A DNA stretch of 37,137 bases from Rhodothermales bacterium. Its GTDB lineage: Bacteria; Bacteroidota; Rhodothermia; Rhodothermales; ISCAR-4553. Numbering within the stretch: position 1 is the stretch's first letter; each line of letters starts with the position of its first letter. Positions 8,756 through 16,798 of this stretch are shown piece after piece. The notes beneath the pieces were generated by a model, which made no database searches, had not been told where the DNA came from, and saw only the letters and a list, made by a program, of their open reading frames with translations. The position numbers and the translations under genes were made by a program. Location of the stretch: positions 1-37,137 of the forward strand of contig JALSSK010000429.1 in assembly GCA_026984335.1 (NCBI GenBank), read 5' to 3'.

Positions 8756-9715
8756 TCAGGCGGCCTGAAAATCGCGGGTGTGGAGGGCTTCGGCACGGGC
8801 CTGCTCGGCAGGCATGAACGGCGGCATCGCGGCGGCGGCGACGACGTCCCGCAGCTCCGCCACGTTGCGGGCGCCGCTGAGCGCCACCGACACCTGCGGG
8901 TTGTCCAGCACCCACCGGTAGGCGGCCTGCGGGAGCGTCTTTACCGGGTCGCGGACGAGGAAGCGCAGCCGGTCGGCATAGTCGGCCCGGGCCTCGATCT
9001 CGGCGCGCGGGTAGCGGGCGTTGAGGTGGCCCGGAGGGAAGACGGTATCCCGCGTGATCCGGCCGGAGAGGAACCCGTTCGCCAGCGATTCCCGCGCCAC
9101 GATCCCGATGCCGTCCGCGCCGAGGTCGTCGATGAGCGCCGCCGCTTCACGGTTCATCAGGCTGTAGACCACCTGCACGACGTCGATCCGCCGCTCGGCG
9201 GCCCAGCTACGGGCCATCGTCTCGGTATCCTGAAACCTCGAGATGGAGTGGCCGACGAAGCGAATCTTGCCCTCCTGCCGCAACCGGTCCAGTTCCTCCC
9301 AGACGTCGTCGTGGATTTCATCCGGGCTGAAAGGGGAATGGAAAAAGAGGACGTCGAGGTGGTCGGTTCCGAGGCGCTTCAGGCTGCCCTCGACGGAGGC
9401 GCGGGCGCGCCGGGCGTGAAAGTGCGGGGCGGCCCCTTCGGTGGCATACCGGCCGAACTTCGACGAGATCAGCACACGCAAACGGTCGGGGCCGAGGGCG
9501 CGACCGAGAAGCGTCTCGGCGACGCCGTCCTTCGAGGGTGTGCCGTAGAGCGGAGCGGTGTCGAAGAAGGTGACGCCGAGGTCGAGCGCGGCACGCACCG
9601 TATCCAGCGCGTCGCGGGCGGGGACGTCGCCGTAGATCCGGGCGGCAAAGGCCCAGGTGCCGAGGCCGATTTCGCTGCAGCGCAGGCCGGTGCGGCCCAG
9701 GAGGCGGTCGTTCAT
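8756..9715 (-). CDS. Aldo/keto reductase
   Basis: MNDRLLGRTGLRCSEIGLGTWAF...GVTFFDTAPLYG...LKRLGTDHLDVLFFHSP...GKIRFVGHS. Confidence 0.9.
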   Translation of the reverse strand: MNDRLLGRTGLRCSEIGLGTWAFAARIYGDVPARDALDTVRAALDLGVTFFDTAPLYGTPSKDGVAETLLGRALGPDRLRVLISSKFGRYATEGAAPHFHARRARASVEGSLKRLGTDHLDVLFFHSPFSPDEIHDDVWEELDRLRQEGKIRFVGHSISRFQDTETMARSWAAERRIDVVQVVYSLMNREAAALIDDLGADGIGIVARESLANGFLSGRITRDTVFPPGHLNARYPRAEIEARADYADRLRFLVRDPVKTLPQAAYRWVLDNPQVSVALSGARNVAELRDVVAAAAMPPFMPAEQARAEALHTRDFQAA

Positions 9716-10425
9716 GGGAGATAACGATCGAAAAGGGGTTGAAGGAGACGATGGGTGCGGTGTACGAACAGATCGAGGATGGCGGCGCCGTCTTCGGCCG
9801 AGGCCGTTCGCGGGTCCGCGCCCCAGACGCCGTCGGCATCGAGGGTGGGCGGCGGCCCGTCGGGGATCCGGCCCAGGTCGACGAGCTCGGGAGTGAACAG
9901 GAGCTGGAGTGAGGTCTCGCCGTGAGCGGCGTGGTCGGGCGGGTACGCGTCGCACACCGGGTCGAAGGCCGCCACCAGGAGCGCCCGTGGGCCCGCCCGC
10001 GCCGTAAACGCGTCGACGGCGGCCCGGAGCGCGGCGAGGTGTCCGTCGGCGCTGTGCCCGCTGACGACCACCAGCACACGGAAGCCTTCGTCGTCGAGCT
10101 GGGCGAGGTATTCGCCGCAGAGCCGCTCGATGGTCTCCGGCGCGTGCTCGAGCGTGTGACGGAAGCCTTTGAACGGCTTGATGGTGTCGGCGCCGGCATA
10201 GACGGGCGGGAGGACGACGCCGCCGCAGACGCGGGCCAGCGCCGAAGCCAGCCCGTGCGCCATCAGCCCGTCGAGCCCTATGGGAGCATGGTAGCTGTGC
10301 CATTCCAGCGCCCCCCAGGGCACGTACGCCACCGGCCGGGTCGCCCGGATCGCCTCGATCCGGTCGGGACGAAGGCGCTCAAAGAACCCCCACGGAGGAC
10401 CGTTGGAAGGAGAGGGTGCGGTCAT
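9712..10425 (-). CDS. Creatininase-family protein
   Basis: PVAYVPWGALEWHSYHAPIGLDGLMAHGLA and VVVSGHSADGHLAALRAAVDA are creatininase-fold metal-site motifs. Confidence 0.75.
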   Translation of the reverse strand: MTAPSPSNGPPWGFFERLRPDRIEAIRATRPVAYVPWGALEWHSYHAPIGLDGLMAHGLASALARVCGGVVLPPVYAGADTIKPFKGFRHTLEHAPETIERLCGEYLAQLDDEGFRVLVVVSGHSADGHLAALRAAVDAFTARAGPRALLVAAFDPVCDAYPPDHAAHGETSLQLLFTPELVDLGRIPDGPPPTLDADGVWGADPRTASAEDGAAILDLFVHRTHRLLQPLFDRYLP

Positions 10426-10445
10426 CGGTAGATCCGGGAATGTGG

Positions 10446-12731
10446 TCAGGGCAGCCGCCAGATCAACGTCTCGTCAATGTACGGCTCGTGATGCCGATAC
10501 GCTTCGGTGAGGGCGAGCTTGCGCCGCAGCAGTTCCCCGAAATTCTCGCCATAGACAAAGCTGGTCTCGCCGACGTCGGAAACCAGCATGAATTCGGTGT
10601 CGCTGTGTTCCCACAGGTCGAGCAGGCGCCGGGTGCTTTCGTATTCGAGGTCGATCATGGACTGAAGATAGTCCCGATGTCGCCGGCGCTCCTCTTCGGT
10701 GTCGGCGCGGCGGTATCCGTAGACGCCGGCCACCCAGGCGCAGGTGTTGCGCTGGGTCGTCGCCCAGCATTGTAGCGCCCGAACGCGGTCCCGAAGGTCA
10801 GTGAACACGGCGCGAGCCTCGGGCGTGGCGGCGCCCGAAACGTGCGCCTCCAGCCGATCCAGCGCGGCGGCCAGGCGGGGCAGGGCGTTCCGGTCGAACT
10901 GTTCGGCCATGCGCCGGCCGCTCTCCTCACTGATGAGCTCGAAGAGCACGTCCCGCCCCAGGTCGTTGATGTTCGGGTTGTTGGCCGTGCTGACCATGAA
11001 GTCCTCGTAATAGCGCCGGTCCTCGGCCGGAATGGCCTCCAGGTTGGGGACGAGCGGGCGCACCCACGTCCGCAGCCAGACAAAGCCGAAGTGGCTGTAG
11101 AGCGGCACGACCGGGAAGTATTGGACGGCCTCTTCTACGGCGTCCCAGGCGGTGACGAGCGCCCCGGCGTCGGCGGGTCCGGCCCATCGCTCGGCCAGGT
11201 TCGCCAGCACGGCGTCGGCGGGTCGTTCGGGGGTGAACTGTGCCGCGCGGATGACGCCGGGGTGGGGCCAGAAGGGAGTTTTTTCGAGATGCAGCAGGCC
11301 GCCGAAGGCGCTCACGGCCCTGAAGCCCGTCTCGCGCAGCGCCGTCAGCTTCCGGTGGAGCAGCCGGGGATGCGGGATGCCCAGCAGGGGCTCCATGTTA
11401 AAGGACGACCCCGCCGAATAGCTGATTTTCGGTTCGATGCCGCGCGCCCGGTGCGCTTCGAGCAGGGTTTTCTCGCGCGGGTCGAAGGCGGTGTGAAAGA
11501 TGGACCCGGCCATACAGGACTGCTCGGGATAGTGGGGGTGATGGTAAGGCAGATCGTAGCCGCGCACCATGAGAGAGGGGGCCTCGATGCCGAGGCCGTC
11601 GCCCAGGCCGGCCATGATGACGTCCTGCTCCTGCTTGAACGGTTCGATCCGCAACAGCACTTCGAAGCCGGGGTTGATCTCGGCGCTCGTCTCGCGCATG
11701 AGGCGGAGCCAGCGCAGTGCGCTCTGCGCCGCCGCCTCCGCGATTTGCGCGTGGTCCCGCCATTCGCGGATCAAGTAGGGGCCGCCGTTGCGGCCCACGT
11801 AGAGCGAGGCGGTGTGTTCGAAGCCGGCGCCGCTGTCGTTGGTCCAGATGGAGAGGTAGTCCAGCTCCGGCACGGCTTCCATCAGGCTGCGCATCAGGTG
11901 GCGATAGTGATCCCGGACGACGGGATGATCCTGCGCCAGCGTGTAGCGGGGCAGGTGCGAGCGGAACGGGTGGTCGATGCGGGCGCCCCGCAGGGTCGGA
12001 TGGCGCCGGAAGAAGTGCTCGGGCAGGCTGCGCGGCTCGAAGCAGAGCAGCCCGGGCCGGAGGCCGTACGCCTGCCCCAGGGCCGCCAGCCTGCGGAGCC
12101 GGTTCAGGTTGGCCTGCAGATAGGCGGGCGGGTAAAGCCCCCGCGTCAGCGGGCTGTCGACGAAGTGGTGCAGCCCCGGACAGTAGGTGTAGAAGGGGCT
12201 GTAGAACTCGGTCGGTACGCCGAACTCGAACGGGACGTGGAAGGCCAGCCCATTGACTTCGAGGTGGGTGAAGCCGGTTCGGGCCAGGCGCTCGACGTAC
12301 GCCTCCGGGTCGAACCCCCGCGAGGTGCGGGCCACCTGGGTCAGCACGGTGTCGAAGAGGGGGCGCTGGAAGGGGAAGCTCGGCTCGATCAGAATGCCGT
12401 CGGAGAGGGTCGCTCCGGGCCGGGCAAGCAGGCCGTCGGCCAGCAGGTGCACCAGCGCGTAGAGCAGGGCGGGGGAGGAAGCCGTGAGGACGCGCTCCTC
12501 CTCGCCGAGACGGACCCACATCCAGTCGGATGCCTGAGGAGCGGGCGAGGGCGCGAGCTTCCACGGACCGTCCGCCACGTCTATGTTGAGGCCCGGGCCG
12601 GGGGTGTCGCGGGGGAGGGCCGGGGGCAGGCCGAGGCGTCGGCTCAGGGCCTCGGCGGCCGTGGCGACGGCCGGGTGCGTCTGCCGGGGAAAGGCGGGCG
12701 GCGGCGGGGAGAGCGGGGAGGCAAGGGGCAT
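10446..12731 (-). CDS. Uncharacterised large protein, probable glycoside-hydrolase-like (GH20/GH67-type N-domain + TIM barrel)
   Basis: 761-aa ORF. N-terminal SRRLGL...VLTASSPALLYALVHLLADGL suggests a GH20b/alpha-glucuronidase N-like domain. Barrel-like FDTVLTQVARTSRGFDPEAYVERLARTGFTHLEVNGLA and ELDYLSIWTNDSGAGFEHTASLY follow. Confidence 0.5.
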   Translation of the reverse strand: MPLASPLSPPPPAFPRQTHPAVATAAEALSRRLGLPPALPRDTPGPGLNIDVADGPWKLAPSPAPQASDWMWVRLGEEERVLTASSPALLYALVHLLADGLLARPGATLSDGILIEPSFPFQRPLFDTVLTQVARTSRGFDPEAYVERLARTGFTHLEVNGLAFHVPFEFGVPTEFYSPFYTYCPGLHHFVDSPLTRGLYPPAYLQANLNRLRRLAALGQAYGLRPGLLCFEPRSLPEHFFRRHPTLRGARIDHPFRSHLPRYTLAQDHPVVRDHYRHLMRSLMEAVPELDYLSIWTNDSGAGFEHTASLYVGRNGGPYLIREWRDHAQIAEAAAQSALRWLRLMRETSAEINPGFEVLLRIEPFKQEQDVIMAGLGDGLGIEAPSLMVRGYDLPYHHPHYPEQSCMAGSIFHTAFDPREKTLLEAHRARGIEPKISYSAGSSFNMEPLLGIPHPRLLHRKLTALRETGFRAVSAFGGLLHLEKTPFWPHPGVIRAAQFTPERPADAVLANLAERWAGPADAGALVTAWDAVEEAVQYFPVVPLYSHFGFVWLRTWVRPLVPNLEAIPAEDRRYYEDFMVSTANNPNINDLGRDVLFELISEESGRRMAEQFDRNALPRLAAALDRLEAHVSGAATPEARAVFTDLRDRVRALQCWATTQRNTCAWVAGVYGYRRADTEEERRRHRDYLQSMIDLEYESTRRLLDLWEHSDTEFMLVSDVGETSFVYGENFGELLRRKLALTEAYRHHEPYIDETLIWRLP

Positions 12732-12852
12732 TCTCGCGTCGGCTGTTTGTTATTTGAAACGGTGTTTGTAATTTTAACTTACTGGAATCCCTCCAAAACA
12801 CCCGAAATGGGGCGATTTGAGAGATTGTGAAAAGGAATCTCCCCGATCGCCC

Positions 12853-12881
12853 TTGACATCTTCCCGTAAAATATCTAAATC
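12853..12881 (+). promoter_or_regulatory. Possible promoter of the IclR gene (TTGACA-17-TAAATC)
   Basis: TTGACA at 12853-12858, 17-nt spacer, TAAATC at 12876-12881, nine nt before the ATG at 12891. Confidence 0.3.
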
Positions 12882-12890
12882 ATACACAAA

Positions 12891-13697
12891 ATGAAACACC
12901 ATTCCACATTTGAAACAGAAAGTCGCTATCTCATCCCGTCTGTGGAACGCGCCGTGCAGGTGTTGGGCCTGCTGGGGCGCGAACCCCAGGGCATGGTCCT
13001 GGCCGACATGGCCCGCGAGACCGGGATCCCCAAGAGCACCCTTTTTCGCATTCTCGTGACGCTGCGCAAACATCATTGTGTGACCCTGGACCCGGAAAGC
13101 CAGACGTACCGGCTGGGGTCCTACCTGTTTGAACTGGGCAACAAGTTTGCCGAGCAGAGCGATCTTTTCCGGATCGCCACGCGCTACATGCAGGCGCTGG
13201 CGCTCGAGTGTGGCGAGACGGTGTTCCTGAGCAAACTGGAGGATGGCGAGGTGGTCTATTTGCGCCGGATGGACAGCCCGAAGTCGGTGGCCGTAGTCCG
13301 GAAGTTGGAGTCCCGGGTGCCGGCGCACTGTACGGCCACCGGGGTGGCGCTTTTGGCCTGGTTGCCCCGGGAGGAGGTCGAGGAGATTCTGGACCGGCAC
13401 GGCATGGAGACCTACAACGAAGCCACCCTCACGGATCGTGATCTGTTTATGCATCGCCTGCAAGACGTTCGCCGCCGTCAGTACGCGGTCGTCGATGGCG
13501 AATACAACAAGGAGTTGCTCTGTGTGTCGGCGCCGGTGTGGGATCACAGCCAGCGGCCGTGCGCCGCCCTGACGGTTGCGATCCTTTCTTCCCAGGTGGC
13601 CGATGACGGCCGGATTGTGCGGGTCGGGAAGTCCGTGCGCCGGGCAGCGCGGAATATGTCCCGGGAACTCGGCGGCAGAGAATCGATGCCTGCGTGA
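12891..13697 (+). CDS. IclR-family transcriptional regulator
   Basis: YLIPSVERAVQVLGLLGREPQGMVLADMARETGIPKSTLFRILVTLRKHHCVTLDPESQTYRLG (HTH) and VPAHCTATGVALLAWLP...RRRQYAVVDGEYNKELLCVSAPVWD (ligand domain). Confidence 0.93.
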   Translation: MKHHSTFETESRYLIPSVERAVQVLGLLGREPQGMVLADMARETGIPKSTLFRILVTLRKHHCVTLDPESQTYRLGSYLFELGNKFAEQSDLFRIATRYMQALALECGETVFLSKLEDGEVVYLRRMDSPKSVAVVRKLESRVPAHCTATGVALLAWLPREEVEEILDRHGMETYNEATLTDRDLFMHRLQDVRRRQYAVVDGEYNKELLCVSAPVWDHSQRPCAALTVAILSSQVADDGRIVRVGKSVRRAARNMSRELGGRESMPA

Positions 13698-13802
13698 GAG
13701 GAACCCTTCCCTTGAAAAAGAGGGGCGTCGCTTGCTGGGCGGGCTCCTATCCTTATCCATAGAAAACCTATCCGCATCCACAAAACGAGTAGAGGCTTTC
13801 TT

Positions 13803-16757
13803 ATGAAAGGAACACTCGCCTGGAAATGCCTCCGGCGCCTCCTGACGTGTCTGTTGCTGGGCACGCTCCCGACGGTGGCGCATGCGCAGAGCGGCAAGCT
13901 GGCCGGTCGTGTGACTGATGCGGCCGGCGGCGATCCGATTCCCGGAGCCACGGTCTTGTTGCTCGAGACCGGTCAGGGCACCGCAACGGGCGTCGATGGG
14001 CGTTATGTACTGATCGGTATTGCGCCCGGCTCCTATACGGTGCGTTTCTCCTCCATCGGCTACGCGACGCGCGTATTCGAGAACGTGCGCATCACGTCGA
14101 ACCGGACCCTCACCCTGGACGTGACGCTTTCCGAGGAGGTCGTTCAGGGGGAGGAAGTCGTTGTTGAGGCGGAGCGTCCCGTCGTGGACCAGAACCAGAC
14201 GAATTCCCGGGCCATGGTGACCGGCGAGGAGATGGCCCGGTTGCCGGTGACCCGTCTCGAAGACGTGATCTCACGCACCGCTAACGCATACGACGGGTTC
14301 ATTCGGGGGAGCCGGCGTTTTGAGACGCGCACGCTCGTCGAGGGGGTCGATGTCTCCGACGCCTTTTACACCCTCTCCTCCGGGACCCGCTACACCGGTT
14401 CCATCTACAGCAACGCCAACAAGGCCGACCGCACCAGCCCCAGCATCCTTTCGATCAATCCCGAGGGGGTTGAGGAGGTGACGGTCAATACCGGGGCGAC
14501 CGAAGCGCAGTATGCCTCGGGCTCCGGCGGCGTGGTGGCCGTTACCCTGGCCGAAACCCGAGGGCCCATTCGGGGATCCTTTTCGGCGCGCGTGTCCCCG
14601 TCGATCCCGCGTCCGGGTCCGGACTCGCTCGACTTCTACCATGATGGGGACGTCTATCAGGCCGAAAAAAGCCTCGTCGAGGACCCGCTCAAGAAGGCGC
14701 TCTACACCTGGAGGCCGGGAAAATACCAGGTAGGCGATCGACCCGAGTACGATGTCCGTTTCAGCCTGGGGGGATCGATCACGGATCGCTGGTCCTTCAG
14801 AACGACCGGGCAATTCTACCAGACGAACGGTTTTCTGCCCAACCACTTCCGTAAGCGGATCAACGGGCAACTCAAGACGACCTACCGGCTCTCCAAAAAT
14901 ACGAGCATCACCGCCGTGGGGCTGGTTGAGGACAAGGGATACTGGGGGGGATGGAATAATACCGACTATATGGAGTTCTGGCGCTTCTATCTGGAAGGGG
15001 TTTCCCAGCAGGACGGCGGCAGCTACGTGGGTTCGCTTCGCCTGCGCCACGTGATCTCGCCCACCTCATACCTGACCGTGCAGGGGTATCGCACCTACAA
15101 CCGGGCGCGTTACGGCTACGTCGACGACAACGGCAACGGCTTCCAGGAGATCGGTGAAAACGGAGATTTTCTGGACTTCACCGACCCGGCCGTGGTGGAC
15201 AAATACATCAGCACCAGCGCCACGCGGGACGAGGCCAATAACCCGAAGATGTTCCTCGACATCGTCACGGACAACTTCAGTGAAACGGGCATCAACCTGC
15301 CCAACGGCACCCGGTACCGGCTGGCGCGTCCGGCCCCTTTCTTTGAGGATCAGGAGAGCGTCACGAATGCGTTCAAGGTGGACTATGCGAACCAGGTCAC
15401 CTTCAACCATTTCCTGCAGTCCGGCGCCGAGTTCAAGCAGCGCACCTTCGATTATATGCACATCGAGGGATTGCCCGGGCCGGGCGCCATCCTCAACGAC
15501 GCCGAGGAACCGTTCCGGATCGACTACTGGAAGCGCAAGCCCTGGGAGCTTTCTCTGTATGTTGCCGACCGGATGGAGTATGCCGGTCTGATCATTAACG
15601 TGGGCGCCCGCCTGACCTTCGCCGACCGGGATATGGAAAAGATTGAGAACTACTTTTACCCGTTTGCCCGGGATACGGTGGACTTCCGGGGCAAGACGGT
15701 GGCGCGCAATTTCGTCCGGCGTGGGGAGGCGGTGCCGGTGGACGTCTTGTTCAATCCGAGCGTCGGCGTTTCGCACCCGATCGGAGAGACCGCTTCGATG
15801 TATTTCTCGTACTCGCGTTCCCAGCAACTCGTGCCCTTCAACACCCTCTATCAGAATTACGGCGGCATTCATACGACCAGCCGGTTCTTCAGTCTGGTCA
15901 ATCCGGAGATGGATCCGATCACGTCGAACAACTATGAGCTGGGGGTGCAATGGGAGTTTACGCCGGGATGGGGACTCGATGTGAACGCCTATGCCCGCAG
16001 CATCGACAATTACGGCACGGTCACCTATACCGCCTTTAACTTCACGCCGGAGGGAGCCCCTTCGATTCAGGGCTTCGACCGGTACACGTACGTCACCAAC
16101 ACCGGATATGCGGATGCGCGGGGGATCGAACTGGTGCTGCGACGGGCGCCGCTTCAACTCCGGGAGGACGTGACGCTGGGCTTGACGGCTTCCTATACGT
16201 TCTCTTCGGTGGAGCAGTCCCGCGTCACCGGACAGAACCTCCGCGATTTTCGTTTTGACCCGGAGACGGGGGAGACCCAGCTCCCCTTCGACGACGCGAA
16301 GGACTTTCAGCACTTCGCCCTCAATGTGCAGGGCGGCTCGACGATCACCGGCGGTTTCGACCGGCGTCACCGGTTCGTGCTTCGATCGGTGGCCGGTCTT
16401 CCGGCCGACTTTTCGCTTGGCCTCTTCGGCACGCTGGAGAGCGGCTTCCAATACCCGAAGGCCATCGGAGCCGACCCGCGCGACCGCGAGCTGCTCACCG
16501 CACCGACCAACTATCGCCTCGATGTGCGGGTGGAGAAGCAGTTTCGCTTCACCGGCCGGCTCGGCCTGGATGTCTTCCTCGACGTGACCAACCTGACCAA
16601 CCGGCAGAACGTGGTGGCGTACGAAGACAACACCCCGACCGGGCCGGTGGTCTTCCAGGAAACAGGGGTTCCCGGCTCCCGGCTCATCCGGGATGACGGC
16701 GTGGCGCTTTACGGGCCGGCCCGGACGGTGTACTTCGGCTCCCGGTTGCGCTTCTAG
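13803..16757 (+). CDS. TonB-dependent receptor with N-terminal carboxypeptidase-regulatory-like domain
   Basis: SGKLAGRVTDAAGGDPIPGATVLLLETGQGTATGVDGRYVLIGIAPGSYTVRFSSIGY, plug-like region, beta-barrel C-terminus ending YFGSRLRF. Confidence 0.88.
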   Translation: MKGTLAWKCLRRLLTCLLLGTLPTVAHAQSGKLAGRVTDAAGGDPIPGATVLLLETGQGTATGVDGRYVLIGIAPGSYTVRFSSIGYATRVFENVRITSNRTLTLDVTLSEEVVQGEEVVVEAERPVVDQNQTNSRAMVTGEEMARLPVTRLEDVISRTANAYDGFIRGSRRFETRTLVEGVDVSDAFYTLSSGTRYTGSIYSNANKADRTSPSILSINPEGVEEVTVNTGATEAQYASGSGGVVAVTLAETRGPIRGSFSARVSPSIPRPGPDSLDFYHDGDVYQAEKSLVEDPLKKALYTWRPGKYQVGDRPEYDVRFSLGGSITDRWSFRTTGQFYQTNGFLPNHFRKRINGQLKTTYRLSKNTSITAVGLVEDKGYWGGWNNTDYMEFWRFYLEGVSQQDGGSYVGSLRLRHVISPTSYLTVQGYRTYNRARYGYVDDNGNGFQEIGENGDFLDFTDPAVVDKYISTSATRDEANNPKMFLDIVTDNFSETGINLPNGTRYRLARPAPFFEDQESVTNAFKVDYANQVTFNHFLQSGAEFKQRTFDYMHIEGLPGPGAILNDAEEPFRIDYWKRKPWELSLYVADRMEYAGLIINVGARLTFADRDMEKIENYFYPFARDTVDFRGKTVARNFVRRGEAVPVDVLFNPSVGVSHPIGETASMYFSYSRSQQLVPFNTLYQNYGGIHTTSRFFSLVNPEMDPITSNNYELGVQWEFTPGWGLDVNAYARSIDNYGTVTYTAFNFTPEGAPSIQGFDRYTYVTNTGYADARGIELVLRRAPLQLREDVTLGLTASYTFSSVEQSRVTGQNLRDFRFDPETGETQLPFDDAKDFQHFALNVQGGSTITGGFDRRHRFVLRSVAGLPADFSLGLFGTLESGFQYPKAIGADPRDRELLTAPTNYRLDVRVEKQFRFTGRLGLDVFLDVTNLTNRQNVVAYEDNTPTGPVVFQETGVPGSRLIRDDGVALYGPARTVYFGSRLRF

Positions 16758-16798
16758 CGGCATCTTCTCACTCGTGCTCTTTTCAACAGGCAAGAACT

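Noticed and set aside
8756-10303. 515-aa minus ORF as an extended aldo/keto reductase
   Set aside because: The extension upstream of 9715 is Arg-rich alternate-frame translation of the creatininase-like gene.
10842-12830. 662-aa + strand ORF antisense to the 761-aa glycosidase-like gene
   Set aside because: Long shadow ORF typical of high-GC codon phase; no recognisable motifs, and the minus-strand protein looks genuine.
15066-16793. 575-aa minus ORF antisense to the TonB receptor
   Set aside because: Compositionally biased (R/G/V/H rich) antisense shadow; the + strand has clear family motifs.
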